Positions 10,152 to 19,779 of a stretch of DNA of 64,000 nt are shown here, in pieces. The stretch covers positions 40,100 to 104,099 of the forward strand of contig JAUSOD010000056.1 of the NCBI GenBank assembly GCA_030656215.1, given 5' to 3'. The notes beneath the pieces are model-generated. The model saw only the letters and a list, made by a program, of their open reading frames with translations. It was not told where the DNA came from and did not search any database. Every line of letters starts with the position of its first letter. Position 1 is the stretch's first letter. Position numbers and translations under genes: made by a program. This stretch comes from Azoarcus sp. (GTDB lineage Bacteria; Pseudomonadota; Gammaproteobacteria; Burkholderiales; Rhodocyclaceae).

Positions 10152-12253
10152 TGACCAGCCTCACCACGCACACGCTGCTCGTCGAACTTCTCACCGAAGA
10201 ACTGCCGCCCAAGGCGCTGCCGCGCCTGGGTGAAACTTTTTCCGGCAAGATCGCGGAGGGGCTCAAGGCATGTGGCCTGGCCACGGCCGACGCGAAGGTC
10301 CGCAGTTTTGCCAGCCCACGCCGACTGGCGGTCACGGTGTCCGGGGTTGCCGCCGCGGCGGAGCCGAAGGAAGTCACCGAGAAGCTGATGCCGGTGTCGG
10401 TGGCACTCGATGCCAACGGCAAGCCGACGCCCGCGCTACTGAAGAAGATGGAAGCCAAGGGCATCTCGGCCGATGCGGTCGCGGGCTTCGAGCGCCGTAT
10501 CGATGGCAAGGCCGAGGCCCTGTTCCACACCGCAATGGTGCCCGGCGCCCGGCTCGCCGAGGTGCTGGCGGGCATCGTGCAGGATGCGGTCAAGGCCTTG
10601 CCCATTCCTAAGGTGATGCGCTGGGGCGATGGCGATGCGACCTTCGTGCGCCCGGTGCACAAGCTCACCATGCTGCATGGTGCCGATGTCGTGCCGGGGC
10701 GGGTGCTTGATTTGGCGTCCGGACGTACCACCCGCGGCCACCGCTTCATGAGCCGCGGCGAGATCGACATCGCCTCGGCAGACGCCTACGAGCCCACGCT
10801 GCTGGCCGAGGGCAAGGTGATACCGGTATTCGCCGAGCGGCGCGCCGAGATCGAGCGTCAGTTGATCGATGAGGCTGCACGCCAGCAGGCTTCGATCGGC
10901 GACTATGCCGATCTGCTCGACGAAGTGGCCGCGCTGGTCGAGCACCCGACCGTGTACGTGGGGGAATTCGAGGCCGAATTCCTGGCCGTGCCGCAGGAGT
11001 GTCTGATCCTGACGATGCGGGCCAATCAGAAGTATTTCCCGCTGTTCGATCGCGCAGGCAAGTTGCTGAACCGCTTCCTGATCGTGTCCAACATGCACTT
11101 GAAAGACCCGTCGAACATCGTGATCGGCAATCAGCGCGTGGTTCGCCCGCGCCTGTCCGATGCGCGCTTCTTCTTCGAACAGGACAAGAAGCAAAAGCTC
11201 GATGCCCGCCTGCCTCGGCTGGCCACGGTGGTGTATCACAACAAGCTCGGCAGCCAACTCGAACGCGTCGCTCGCCTCGAGGCGCTGGCCGGTCGTATCG
11301 CTGCACTGCTGTCGTCCGACGTGGCGGCTGCGAAGCGTGCGGCACGCCTGGCCAAGCTTGATCTGGTGACCGACATGGTCGGCGAGTTCCCCGAGTTGCA
11401 GGGCATCATGGGGCGGTATTACGCTTTGCATGATGGCGAGGGGGCGCTGGTTGCGGATGCGGTTCAGGCCCACTACCTGCCTCGTTTCGCCGGCGACGCG
11501 CTACCCGCGGGGAATGTGGCGTGCGCGGTGGCGCTGGCCGACAAGCTCGATGCGCTGGTGGGGTTCTTCGGCATCGGCATGGTGCCCACCGGTGACCGCG
11601 ATCCGTTCGCGCTGCGGCGTGCGGCACTGGGCGCGCTACGCATCCTGATGGAGACGCCGCTGCCGCTCGAGCTGCCGGAACTGATCAAGGCCGCAGCTGA
11701 GGGGTTTCCTGCCGGGCTTTTGTCGGCCGAGGGTTTCCAGAACCAGCTCCAGGACTTCATGCTCGAACGGCTGCGCAACCTGCTGCGCGAAGGCGCGGGC
11801 GGGCGCGATGCCGCGGTGGCGGAAGCGGTGCTGGCACTGCGTCCGGCGCGCATCGACCTGGTGCCGGCCAAGCTCGACGCAGTCGAGGCTTTTTCGGCGC
11901 TGCCCGAGTCGGAGGCGTTGGCTGCCGCCAACAAGCGCATCGTCAATATCCTGAAGAAGACCGAGACCCTGCCCGGTGAGCCCGATGTGGCCTTGCTCCA
12001 GGAGGATGCCGAGAAGGCGCTGTTCCATCAGCTCAACGAGATTGCGCCGCTGGTTCGGTCGCACGTCGCGAACGAGAACTACACCGAGGCGCTGTGTGTG
12101 CTGGCGGGTTTGCGCACCGCAGTGGATGCCTTTTTCGATGGCGTGATGGTGATGGCGGAAGAGCCGCTGACCCGACAAAACCGGCTCGCCTTGCTCGCCC
12201 AGCTTGCCGGCCTGATGAATCAGGTCGCGGATCTTTCACGGCTGTCGGCCTGA
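10151..12253 (+). CDS. glyS: Glycyl-tRNA synthetase beta subunit
   Basis: A 700-residue GlyS, the normal length. It has the N-terminal [18 protein letters not shown] signature, the HD-like central region, and the anticodon-binding (DALR-like) C-terminal part ([19 protein letters not shown]). It works with the adjacent glyQ product. A TGATG overlap with glyQ indicates coupled translation; a GTG three bases upstream is an alternative start. Confidence 0.97.
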   Translation: MTSLTTHTLLVELLTEELPPKALPRLGETFSGKIAEGLKACGLATADAKVRSFASPRRLAVTVSGVAAAAEPKEVTEKLMPVSVALDANGKPTPALLKKMEAKGISADAVAGFERRIDGKAEALFHTAMVPGARLAEVLAGIVQDAVKALPIPKVMRWGDGDATFVRPVHKLTMLHGADVVPGRVLDLASGRTTRGHRFMSRGEIDIASADAYEPTLLAEGKVIPVFAERRAEIERQLIDEAARQQASIGDYADLLDEVAALVEHPTVYVGEFEAEFLAVPQECLILTMRANQKYFPLFDRAGKLLNRFLIVSNMHLKDPSNIVIGNQRVVRPRLSDARFFFEQDKKQKLDARLPRLATVVYHNKLGSQLERVARLEALAGRIAALLSSDVAAAKRAARLAKLDLVTDMVGEFPELQGIMGRYYALHDGEGALVADAVQAHYLPRFAGDALPAGNVACAVALADKLDALVGFFGIGMVPTGDRDPFALRRAALGALRILMETPLPLELPELIKAAAEGFPAGLLSAEGFQNQLQDFMLERLRNLLREGAGGRDAAVAEAVLALRPARIDLVPAKLDAVEAFSALPESEALAAANKRIVNILKKTETLPGEPDVALLQEDAEKALFHQLNEIAPLVRSHVANENYTEALCVLAGLRTAVDAFFDGVMVMAEEPLTRQNRLALLAQLAGLMNQVADLSRLSA

Positions 12254-12262
12254 GTTCCCTGT

Positions 12263-12282
12263 GATCCGGCTGCGGCCGGATC
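12263..12282. other. Perfect 8-bp hairpin between glyS and gmhB
   Basis: GATCCGGC and GCCGGATC flank the loop TGCG, ten bases after the glyS stop. No T-run follows on either strand, so it is not an obvious intrinsic terminator; it may simply stabilise the glyS mRNA end. Confidence 0.5.
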
Positions 12283-12309
12283 GCCCATTTCCCGGCGCGG
12301 AGTGTGCGC

Positions 12310-12843
12310 ATGAAGCTGATCATCCTGGATCGCGACGGAGTCATCAATTTCGACTCCGAGCAGTTCATCAAATCCCCGGACGAATGGAAAGCGATTCCCG
12401 GTTCACTCGAGGCCATCGCCCGCCTCAATCAGTGGGGCTGGCGGGTGGTGGTGGCGTCAAACCAGTCCGGTATCGGTCGCGGTCTGTTCGGCATGGACAC
12501 GCTCAATGCGATTAACGACAAGATGGTGAAAAGCCTGAGTCAGGTGGGTGGGCGTCTGGATGCGATCTTCTTCTGCCCGCATTCGGCCGATTCGACCTGC
12601 AACTGCCGCAAGCCCAAGCCCGGCATGTTTGTGCAGATCGGGGAGCGCTTCAATGTCGATCTGACCGGCACGCCCGTGGTTGGAGACAGCTTGCGTGATC
12701 TGCAGGCTGGTGTTGCCGTCGGCTGCAAGCCCTATCTGGTATTGACCGGAAAGGGCACCAAGACACAGCAGGAGCAAACCTTGCCCGAGGGAACGCTGGT
12801 GTATCCCAACCTCGCTGCAGTGGTCGCCGAGCTGACCGCCTGA
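12310..12843 (+). CDS. gmhB: D-glycero-beta-D-manno-heptose-1,7-bisphosphate 7-phosphatase
   Basis: A 177-residue HAD-family phosphatase. The catalytic motif is LDRDG with nucleophile Asp7 and acid/base Asp9. The zinc site that distinguishes GmhB from histidinol-phosphate phosphatase is visible as Cys89, His91, Cys97 and Cys99. It dephosphorylates heptose bisphosphate for ADP-heptose and LPS inner-core synthesis. ATG 12310 is chosen; an in-frame GTG lies six bases upstream. The context glyS-gmhB-plsC is common in proteobacteria. Confidence 0.94.
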   Translation: MKLIILDRDGVINFDSEQFIKSPDEWKAIPGSLEAIARLNQWGWRVVVASNQSGIGRGLFGMDTLNAINDKMVKSLSQVGGRLDAIFFCPHSADSTCNCRKPKPGMFVQIGERFNVDLTGTPVVGDSLRDLQAGVAVGCKPYLVLTGKGTKTQQEQTLPEGTLVYPNLAAVVAELTA

Positions 12844-12889
12844 GCCTTTGCATCCCTGAGCCTCGCCGCAACTCTTTAGAGCACGCCCT

Positions 12890-13609
12890 GTGATCCTGAT
12901 TCGTTCCGTTCTTTTCGCCCTGATCCTGACGATAGTCACGGTGCCTTACGCCACATTCGGGATGCTGGTGTTCTGGTTGCCACCGATGACGCGGCACAAA
13001 CTGATCACGTCCTGGGTGCCGATCATGATGTGGGTCATCCGGGTCGTATTGGGCATCCGGTATACGGTGATTGGCCGCGAGAATATGCCTCCGGGGCCGG
13101 CGGTGATCCTGTCGAAACACCAGTCGGCGTGGGAGACCATCGCCCTGCAGCAGATTTTTCCGCCCCTGTGCTTCGTCCTCAAGCGGGAACTGCTGCGAGT
13201 GCCTTTTTTTGGCTGGGGTCTTGCGCAGATTCCAGGCATCGCGATCGATCGCGCGGCCGGCAAGGATGCGCTTTCGCAGGTGGTGGAGCAGGGACGCGAG
13301 CGCTTGAAGGAAGGCATGTGGGTGGTGGTGTTTCCGGAAGGAACCCGCGTTGCGCCGGGTACGACCCATCGTTACAAGCCGGGTGGTGCCATCCTGGCCA
13401 AACGTGCCGGGGTGCCGGTTGTTCCCGTGGCACATAACGCAGGCGAATTCTGGCGCCGTAATGCCTTTCTCAAACGCCCCGGCGAGATCATCGTCAGTAT
13501 TGGCCCAGTGATCGAGGTCAAGGGTGTGAAGGCGGACGAGATCAACAAACGTGCCGAAGACTGGGTCGAGGGTGAGATGCGGCGGCTATTTCCGCATCAT
13601 TACGATTGA
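12890..13609 (+). CDS. plsC: 1-acyl-sn-glycerol-3-phosphate acyltransferase (PlsC family)
   Basis: A 239-residue membrane acyltransferase with a GTG start. There is a hydrophobic N-terminus (residues 5-30), then the catalytic motif as HQSAWE (His77, Glu82; an HX4E variant of the usual HX4D), and FPEGTR at 148-153. It should acylate lysophosphatidic acid to phosphatidic acid. The HX4E form is known in part of the family, so this is not evidence of inactivation. Its end faces the phasin gene, with a hairpin between. Confidence 0.92.
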   Translation: MILIRSVLFALILTIVTVPYATFGMLVFWLPPMTRHKLITSWVPIMMWVIRVVLGIRYTVIGRENMPPGPAVILSKHQSAWETIALQQIFPPLCFVLKRELLRVPFFGWGLAQIPGIAIDRAAGKDALSQVVEQGRERLKEGMWVVVFPEGTRVAPGTTHRYKPGGAILAKRAGVPVVPVAHNAGEFWRRNAFLKRPGEIIVSIGPVIEVKGVKADEINKRAEDWVEGEMRRLFPHHYD

Positions 13610-13637
13610 GCGGGTGGCCGTTCAACATCAGGTGGAC

Positions 13638-13667
13638 AAAAAAATGGCCCCGCATTGCGGGGCCATT
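13638..13667 (-). terminator. Intrinsic terminator of the phasin gene
   Basis: A perfect 11-bp stem (13643-13653 with 13657-13667; core GGCCCCGC/GCGGGGCC) with a 3-base loop. On the minus strand it is followed by a run of seven T. The plus-strand side has only a weak T stretch, so it mainly serves the phasin transcript and perhaps plsC. Confidence 0.88.
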
Positions 13668-13691
13668 CTCATTCAGCGGAGCTGAAACCGA

Positions 13692-14255
13692 TCAGGCAGC
13701 TTTCTTGGCGGCCTTGGCGGTGGTGCTCACAGCCTTGACGGTCGCGGTGGTCGCGGCGGCAACGTTGGCTTCGGTCATTTCGGCAGCTTGCTTGGCAGCC
13801 TTGTTGAAGCTGTCGTAGGCGCTGTTGGCGGCGGCGATGGCGGACTTGACGGCAGCCACGGCAACATCTGAGCCGGCCGGAGCGGACTTGGCGGCCTTGT
13901 CGAGGGCAGCGGCAACACCCTTGTTGACTTCAGCGACTTGACCTTCCAGAACCTTGGACAGCTCTTCCTGGCTCTGCGAAGCGATTTCGTAGACGCTGCG
14001 GGCGTAGGCAACGGCCTTCTCGACCAGCGGCTGGGTCAGCGAGGATTGCAGGGCGATCAGTGCCTGCACGTCCTTGACGGCCATCAGGGCCTTGGTGTTG
14101 GCAACGCTGTCTTCCAGAACCGAACGGGCGGTGTTCAGGTTCAGGGCGGCCAGGCGCTCGACGTTGGCGAAGGCGCTGTTGGCCAGGCTCAGCAGGGTTT
14201 CGATGTTGGCCTTGTTGGTGGCGGCGAACTGCTCGGGGGTGTTGAATGCGGTCAT
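13692..14255 (-). CDS. phaP: Phasin family protein (PHA granule-associated)
   Basis: A 187-residue, Ala-rich, helical protein with the phasin pattern (FNTPEQFAATNKANIETLLSLANSAF at the start, Lys/Ala-rich end). Phasins coat polyhydroxyalkanoate granules. ATG 14255 is chosen because AGGAG lies six bases upstream; another ATG at 14261 directly abuts the AGGAG and is too close. It has its own consensus promoter and strong terminator, so it is a monocistronic, probably highly expressed gene. It implies that the organism stores PHA. Confidence 0.93.
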   Translation of the reverse strand: MTAFNTPEQFAATNKANIETLLSLANSAFANVERLAALNLNTARSVLEDSVANTKALMAVKDVQALIALQSSLTQPLVEKAVAYARSVYEIASQSQEELSKVLEGQVAEVNKGVAAALDKAAKSAPAGSDVAVAAVKSAIAAANSAYDSFNKAAKQAAEMTEANVAAATTATVKAVSTTAKAAKKAA

Positions 14256-14346
14256 GGTCATCTCCTGGATAAATGCGGATAAAGCGGTTTTTGCAAAGGC
14301 ATCGGGTATTTTTGGTGCCGCGATGTTGCGTTGCAGCATGGACTGA

Positions 14347-14374
14347 ATTATAGGCAGGAGAAATTCGATGTCAA
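14347..14374 (-). promoter_or_regulatory. Consensus sigma-70 promoter of the phasin gene
   Basis: On the minus strand, perfect TTGACA (14374-14369) and TATAAT (14352-14347) are 16 bases apart. Transcription should begin near 14340, giving an untranslated leader of about 85 bases before the phasin ATG. Confidence 0.88.
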
Positions 14375-14658
14375 GCCTTTTTTGCTGCATTGCACCAAAT
14401 CTCTTACGGCTGAATATTCAGTAGCTTACGCTTTGCTTACAGGCCGCCGGTCGATGATGTGTCGGGCTGTGCGGGGACGAATAGGGTCCTGCTCGCGGAG
14501 CTGAGAATGCCGAAAAGATCTTGCAGTGGGATGACGCGCAGGAGGAGTGCGGCAGGTGCCGGCGTTGCGCCGGCACCGCATTGATTCCGCGTCGGGGCTT
14601 GTCGTCGCCGTCTGAGCGGCAATAACGGGCCCGCGTGACCGTGGCCCGGTCTGAAGAG
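14375..14658. other. Gene-free stretch between the phasin promoter and the crotonase gene
   Basis: No coding potential was seen. It contains a perfect 10-bp hairpin at 14555-14577 (GGTGCCGGCG, loop TTG, CGCCGGCACC) about 80 bases past the crotonase stop. It lacks a T-run, so it is at best a weak terminator or an mRNA 3'-end stabiliser for the crotonase transcript. Confidence 0.55.
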
Positions 14659-15435
14659 TCAGTCGTGTCCGAAAACGGGCTTGCGTTTGGCAACGAAGGC
14701 GGCCATGCCTTCCTTCTGGTCGTTGAGGGCGAATGCAGAATGGAACACACGGCGCTCGAACAGCAATCCCTCGTTAAGGCTGCCTTCGAACGCGCGATTG
14801 ATCGACTCCTTGATCATCATCACCACCGGCAGCGAATAGCCGGCAATGGTTTCGGCCGCAGCCAGGGCTTCTTCGAGCAGTTTGTCCGCGGGCACGATGC
14901 GTGACACCAGGCCGGCACGCTCCGCTTCCGTGGCGTCCATGAAGCGGGCGGTGAGACACATGTCCATTGCCTTTGCCTTGCCTACTGCACGCGGTAGGCG
15001 TTGAGTGCCACCCGCACCCGGCAGAATGCCGAGCTTGATCTCCGGTTGTCCGAACTTCGCCGTGTCGGCGGCGATGATGAAGTCGCACATCATTGCCAGC
15101 TCGCAGCCGCCACCGAGCGCAAAGCCGGCCACCGCTGCGATCACCGGCTTGCGGCAGGTCTTGACCCGCTCCCAGTTGCGGGTGATGTAGTCGCTCTTGT
15201 AGGCATCCATGTAGCTAAAGGTCGCCATTGCGCCAATGTCCGCGCCGGCGGCAAAGGCCTTTTCCGATCCGGTGATCAGGATGGCGCCAATGTTCTCGTC
15301 GGCTTCAAATCCGTCGAGTGCGGCGCTGACTTCGTCAACCAGACTGTCGTTCAGGGCATTCAGGGCCTTCGGCCGGTTCAGCGTAATCAGGCCCACGCGG
15401 CCGCGGGTTTCAGCGATGATCAGTTCGTATGTCAT
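14659..15435 (-). CDS. Enoyl-CoA hydratase (crotonase family)
   Basis: A 258-residue soluble enzyme hydrating 2-enoyl-CoA. Both catalytic glutamates of true hydratases are present, Glu112 ([11 protein letters not shown]) and Glu132 ([18 protein letters not shown]), 20 residues apart as in the mitochondrial enzyme. The oxyanion-hole segment AFAAGADI is near 60-67. It could serve beta-oxidation or feed the PHA pool suggested by the nearby phasin; the sequence cannot decide. It lies 23 bases downstream of lptA on the same strand and may be transcribed with it. Confidence 0.93.
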   Translation of the reverse strand: MTYELIIAETRGRVGLITLNRPKALNALNDSLVDEVSAALDGFEADENIGAILITGSEKAFAAGADIGAMATFSYMDAYKSDYITRNWERVKTCRKPVIAAVAGFALGGGCELAMMCDFIIAADTAKFGQPEIKLGILPGAGGTQRLPRAVGKAKAMDMCLTARFMDATEAERAGLVSRIVPADKLLEEALAAAETIAGYSLPVVMMIKESINRAFEGSLNEGLLFERRVFHSAFALNDQKEGMAAFVAKRKPVFGHD

Positions 15436-15458
15436 GTGTTCTCCTTCAGTATCACTAT

Positions 15459-16025
15459 TTATTGAGCAGCCGGCGCTGCGCTACCGGCGTCGGGCTTGTT
15501 GTCGCCCTTGGGTTGAATGGTGGCTCGCACCCGGCCCGAGCCGCTTGCACTCGGCGTGCTCCCCGGAATGTTGGCGACAAGGTAGTTCTCGCTGACCGCA
15601 TCGTACTCAATGTAGTTGCCCCGCACCTCGTCACCGCCGCTTCGCACGTAGGCGCGATTAAATAGCTTTGCTTTCTCGGCTCGGCTGTCGTATTCGATCC
15701 GTTCGGCTTCCCCGTCCACATATTCATTGCTGCCCTCGCGCTTCTGGCGGAAGGACGCAAGACGACCGGCAGAGGCGGTGGCCACGCCGTTCTGGAAGCC
15801 GTCGGCACCCTGGGTCACGACCAGCTTGTCACCCTTGATGGTCAGGGTTCCCTGGGTAAGGACGACGGTGCCCTCGAAGATATGGACCTTGTTGCGGTCG
15901 TCGACCGTGACCCGATCGGCTTCGATGTTGACCGGTTTGTCACGGTCGGCGCGTTCGGCCAGGGCCGGCTGAGCGCTCAGTGCTGTTGCGATGGCCAGCA
16001 GGGTAAAACGCAGGATGCTTCTCAT
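15459..16025 (-). CDS. lptA: LPS transport periplasmic bridge protein LptA
   Basis: A 188-residue protein with a clear signal peptide (about 1-23, cut after ALA) and an OstA-like beta-jellyroll (residues ~30-150; motifs [24 protein letters not shown]). It shuttles LPS between LptC and LptD. The C-terminus is a disordered Pro/Ala/Gly tail. ATG 16025 overlaps the lptC stop by four bases (ATGA). Confidence 0.93.
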   Translation of the reverse strand: MRSILRFTLLAIATALSAQPALAERADRDKPVNIEADRVTVDDRNKVHIFEGTVVLTQGTLTIKGDKLVVTQGADGFQNGVATASAGRLASFRQKREGSNEYVDGEAERIEYDSRAEKAKLFNRAYVRSGGDEVRGNYIEYDAVSENYLVANIPGSTPSASGSGRVRATIQPKGDNKPDAGSAAPAAQ

Positions 16026-16600
16026 GGGGTGTTCCCTTGGCGGCGGGGGATATTCACCCGGGCCTGGCCGATCAGGTCCAGGGTGCCAAACAGGTTGTCC
16101 GCCCGCAGTCCGTTGGCAAGGGCGGTAGTCTGCCCCTGGGTGAGCCTGACCGGGACAGTGCTTTCCGCGCGGTGCTCGTCTGGCCACACCGCAAGTTGTT
16201 CTGCTGCGAATGTCATGCCGACCTGGCCGGGGTCGCCTTCGCGCTGCGCTTCGACCTTGCCCGAGAAGTCGACCCGTTCGCCGCCAGCGGAGACTTCTCC
16301 CTGGTTGGCGCGGATCTCAAGCAGGCGTTCGCCGGAAGTGATCTCAAGTCGGGGGTGCTCGACCTGGGTGATGTCGGTGTCCGGATAGTGGGTCATGCGC
16401 TCTGCAACCAGGGCATAGCGCTGGCGGCCGTCCTTGCCGAAGCCGACGATGCGGGTTTGCTCGGCGATAAAGTCCGGTGCGGTGTTCGCGCTTGGTGCCG
16501 CGACGCTGTCCGGTTCCCGGGTCAGCCGCTCGAGCCAGATCGAGGCTGCGGCAAGCAGGGCGACGGCGATGATCGGGTAAAGGCGGTAAGTGGCCTGCAT
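16022..16600 (-). CDS. lptC: LPS export ABC transporter periplasmic protein LptC
   Basis: A 192-residue protein with a single N-terminal membrane anchor (residues ~8-24) and a periplasmic OstA/LptC jellyroll (ADFIAEQ-type opening, ERMTHYPDTD). It receives LPS from LptBFG and passes it to LptA, encoded by the overlapping downstream gene. The usual kdsC gene is missing between kdsD and lptC. Confidence 0.92.
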   Translation of the reverse strand: MQATYRLYPIIAVALLAAASIWLERLTREPDSVAAPSANTAPDFIAEQTRIVGFGKDGRQRYALVAERMTHYPDTDITQVEHPRLEITSGERLLEIRANQGEVSAGGERVDFSGKVEAQREGDPGQVGMTFAAEQLAVWPDEHRAESTVPVRLTQGQTTALANGLRADNLFGTLDLIGQARVNIPRRQGNTP

Positions 16601-16649
16601 GATGCTCAGTGCTGCCGAGTCGGAATCTTGGGTTGGAATGCAGTGCGCA

Positions 16650-17645
16650 TCAGATCACCCTGGCCAGCATCAGATCATGGGTGGTCAGCGCGCCACTCAG
16701 TGTTCCGTCCGCTGCGACCACCAGCAACTGGCTGATGCGCAGGCGTTCCATCATTTCCGCCGCCTCCACCGCCAGCGCGTCTGGACTGATCGAGCGCGGG
16801 TTGCGGGTGATCACCTCAGCCAGGCGGGCGTGACGGAAGTCGATTCCACTCTCCAGGGCGCGACGCAGGTCGCCATCGGTAAAGATGCCTTCGGGCTTGC
16901 CGGTGGCTGATGCGACGACGGTCATGCCCATCCCGCCGCGGGTCATGGAGAGCAAGGCGTTGTTCAGGGTCGCCTGCGCGTCGATGACCGGTACGCGATC
17001 GACGGGGCGCATGACGTCACGCACATGGGTCAGCAGGCGCCGTCCGAGGCTGCCGCCGGGGTGCGAGCGGGCGAAGTCTTCCGCCCCGAATCCACGTGCG
17101 TCGAGCAGCGCAACCGCCAGTGCGTCGCCGAGGGCGAGCGCTGCGGTTGTGCTTGCGGTCGGTGCAAGGTTGAGGGGGCAGGCCTCTTCACTGACGGCTG
17201 CATCGAGATGCACGTCGGCTTCGCGGGCGAGCGGCGAGTCGGGCTTGCCGGTCATCGCGATCAGCTTTGCGCCGCGGCGTTTGACCTGGGGAACGATCAT
17301 CAGCAGTTCCTCGCTCGCTCCCGAGTTCGACAGCGCAATGACGATGTCGTCAGCGGTGATCATGCCGAGGTCGCCATGTGCGGCTTCTGCGGCATGCACG
17401 AAATAGGCCGGCGTGCCGGTGCTGGCAAGCGTTGCGGCAAGCTTGCGCGCAATGTGGCCGGACTTGCCGATGCCGCTGACGATGACCCGGCCCCGGCACT
17501 GCAGTATGAGCGTAATCGCTTGCTCGAACTCCGCACCGAGACGATCCGCCAGCGCTGCGACTGCGGCAGCCTCGATCTCCAGCACCCGGCGGCCGAGGCT
17601 GGTGGCGTGCGCGAGCAACGCGGAATTCGGGACGATTGGGTTCAT
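16650..17645 (-). CDS. kdsD: D-arabinose 5-phosphate isomerase KdsD
   Basis: A 331-residue protein with a SIS domain (about 35-170; SGIGKSGHIARKLAATLASTG) and two CBS domains (about 205-330). It converts ribulose 5-phosphate to arabinose 5-phosphate for Kdo synthesis. ATG 17645 (MNPIVPNS) is chosen; an in-frame ATG 48 bases upstream is unlikely. It heads the minus-strand set kdsD-lptC-lptA and is divergent from the Kef-type antiporter. Confidence 0.94.
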   Translation of the reverse strand: MNPIVPNSALLAHATSLGRRVLEIEAAAVAALADRLGAEFEQAITLILQCRGRVIVSGIGKSGHIARKLAATLASTGTPAYFVHAAEAAHGDLGMITADDIVIALSNSGASEELLMIVPQVKRRGAKLIAMTGKPDSPLAREADVHLDAAVSEEACPLNLAPTASTTAALALGDALAVALLDARGFGAEDFARSHPGGSLGRRLLTHVRDVMRPVDRVPVIDAQATLNNALLSMTRGGMGMTVVASATGKPEGIFTDGDLRRALESGIDFRHARLAEVITRNPRSISPDALAVEAAEMMERLRISQLLVVAADGTLSGALTTHDLMLARVI

Positions 17646-17780
17646 GAGGACGAAGCGGTTAAACTGATATCCAAAGGCGGTACCGGCTGGCATGAAACGG
17701 TGCCCGCGCGGGTGAAGACCGCGATTGTATAACAGCCGGACCTCTCGCCGGGTTCAGGCGTCAAACTCGACCGGGCCCGG

Positions 17781-19748
17781 ATGCTCAATACGCTTGAACT
17801 TGTGCTGCTGCTGCTGGCAGCTGCGGTGGTACTGGTGGCGCTTTTTCGCAGCGTCAATCTGCCGCCGGTGCTGGGCTATCTGCTGGTCGGGGCGGTGGTC
17901 GGGCCGCATGCGCTGAATCTGGTGCAGGAGTCCGCAGGTGCCAGCCACCTTGCCGAGTTCGGCGTGGTGTTCCTGATGTTCTCGATCGGCCTCGAGTTCT
18001 CGCTACCGCGGCTGTTTGCGATGAAGCGCATTGTGTTCGGCCTGGGCGCGGTGCAGGTGGTGGCGAGTATTGTGCTGACCACTCTCCTCGGACGCGTGTT
18101 TGGCTTGGGCTGGGTGGCGAGCTTTGCCCTTGGTGCAACGCTGGCGATGTCGTCGACAGCTATCCTGTCCAAGTTGCTGACCGACCGTCTTGAGCTCGAT
18201 AGCCGGCATGGGCGTGAAACCATTGGTGTGCTGCTGTTCCAGGACATCGCGGTGGTGCCTTTGCTGATTTTGCTGCCCGCACTTTCGCGTCCGCCCGAAG
18301 AGCTCGCGTTCACCCTCGGCCTGGCGGCGCTCAAGGCGACCGTGTTGCTGGCGCTGGTGCTGGTGTTCGGGCAGCGGCTGATGCACTGGTGGTTCACCGT
18401 GGTGGCGAAACGGCGCTCGAGCGAGCTGTTCATGCTCAACGTGCTGCTGATCACGCTCGGGCTGGCGTGGTTGTCGGAGCTGGTCGGGCTATCGCTTGCG
18501 CTGGGTGCCTTTCTCGCTGGCATGCTGATTTCCGAGACCGAGTATCGCTACCAGGTCGAGGAGGACATCAAGCCGTTTCGCGATGTGCTGCTCGGGCTGT
18601 TCTTTGTCACCGTGGGCATGTTCCTCGACGTGGTAGCGATACTGCAGAACCTGCCGGCCGTGATCGGGCTGGTGCTCGCCTTGCTGGTGTGCAAGTTCGG
18701 CATCGTGTTCATCGCCTCGAAGGCCTTTGGTTCGCCACCGGGTACCGCGATGCGCTCGGGGCTGTGGTTGTGTGCCGGTGGCGAATTCGGGTTCGTGCTC
18801 CTGTCCCAGATTGCCGGCCTCGACCTCATGCCGCGCGGGCTGCTGCAGACCACGGTCGCCGCTCTGGTGCTGTCCATGTTGCTTGCGCCGCTGATCGTGC
18901 AGATCAGCGACAAGCTGGTGATGCGCTTCATCGCCTCCGAATGGCTGATGCGGTCGATGGAGCTGACCCGGGTGGCGGCGCAGTCGCTGACCAGCGACAA
19001 GCACATCATCGTCTGCGGCTACGGCCGCAGCGGGCAGTACATGGCGCGCTTCATGGAGCAGGAAAACGTCAGCTACGTTGCGCTCGATCTCGATCCGGAA
19101 CGCGTGCGCGAGGCCGGTGCGGCGGGCGACACCGTGGTGTACGGGGACGCCGCCCGGCGCGAAACCCTGATGGCGGCCGGCATCATGCGCGCGAGCGTAC
19201 TGGTGATCTCCTTCGGTGACGTCGAATCCGCCTTGCGGGTGATGCACCACGCGCATGCGCTGCGCCCCGATCTGCCGATCGTGGTGCGCGCGACCGACGA
19301 GGCGGACATGGACAAGCTTGCGCTGGGGGGCGCGGCCGAGGTGGTGCCCGAGGCCTTCGAGGGCAGCATCATGCTGGCTTCGCATGCACTTGCCCTCATC
19401 GGTGTGCCGCTCAACCGGGTGGTGCGGCGGATACGTGACATCCGTAATCAGCGCTATACGCTGATGCGTGGCTTCTTCCATGGTGCAAGCGATATCGGCG
19501 AGCCGGACGCCAGTCTGGCGCGTCTGCACTCGGTATCGGTGCCGCCGGGAGCTGCCGCGATCGGGCGCACGATAGGCGAGCTTGGTTTCGATGAAATCGC
19601 CGTGACCGTGCCGGCCGTCAGGCGGCGAGGTATTCGGGGGCTTTCACCCGGGCCTGAAACCCGTATCGTCGAGGGCGATGTAATCGTGTTGCTCGGCCTG
19701 CCCGGTGGGCTGGAGTCGGCCGAGCAACGTCTGCTGAGAGGGGTGTGA
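17781..19748 (+). CDS. CPA2-family monovalent cation:proton antiporter with RCK domain (KefB/YbaL type)
   Basis: A 655-residue protein. The N-terminal ~385 residues hold about 12 hydrophobic segments with CPA2 motifs (NLPPVLGYLLVGAVVGPHAL, LFQDIAVVPLL). They are followed by an RCK/TrkA-N Rossmann domain from about 410 (IIVCGYGRSGQYMARF) and a TrkA-C domain at the end. It should exchange K+ or Na+ for H+, gated by NAD(H) or glutathione-type ligands; specificity is not readable. A 13-bp tandem duplication (19742-19767) spans its stop codon. Confidence 0.92.
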   Translation: MLNTLELVLLLLAAAVVLVALFRSVNLPPVLGYLLVGAVVGPHALNLVQESAGASHLAEFGVVFLMFSIGLEFSLPRLFAMKRIVFGLGAVQVVASIVLTTLLGRVFGLGWVASFALGATLAMSSTAILSKLLTDRLELDSRHGRETIGVLLFQDIAVVPLLILLPALSRPPEELAFTLGLAALKATVLLALVLVFGQRLMHWWFTVVAKRRSSELFMLNVLLITLGLAWLSELVGLSLALGAFLAGMLISETEYRYQVEEDIKPFRDVLLGLFFVTVGMFLDVVAILQNLPAVIGLVLALLVCKFGIVFIASKAFGSPPGTAMRSGLWLCAGGEFGFVLLSQIAGLDLMPRGLLQTTVAALVLSMLLAPLIVQISDKLVMRFIASEWLMRSMELTRVAAQSLTSDKHIIVCGYGRSGQYMARFMEQENVSYVALDLDPERVREAGAAGDTVVYGDAARRETLMAAGIMRASVLVISFGDVESALRVMHHAHALRPDLPIVVRATDEADMDKLALGGAAEVVPEAFEGSIMLASHALALIGVPLNRVVRRIRDIRNQRYTLMRGFFHGASDIGEPDASLARLHSVSVPPGAAAIGRTIGELGFDEIAVTVPAVRRRGIRGLSPGPETRIVEGDVIVLLGLPGGLESAEQRLLRGV

Positions 19749-19779
19749 GTCAGAGGTGTGAGTCAGGGCGTGAGCCGGG

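Noticed and set aside
14555..14577. Perfect 10-bp hairpin downstream of the enoyl-CoA hydratase gene as a terminator.
   Set aside because: No T-run on either strand; reported only within the gap description.
19742..19767. 13-bp tandem duplication over the antiporter stop codon.
   Set aside because: Real, but short and probably slippage; no function suggested.
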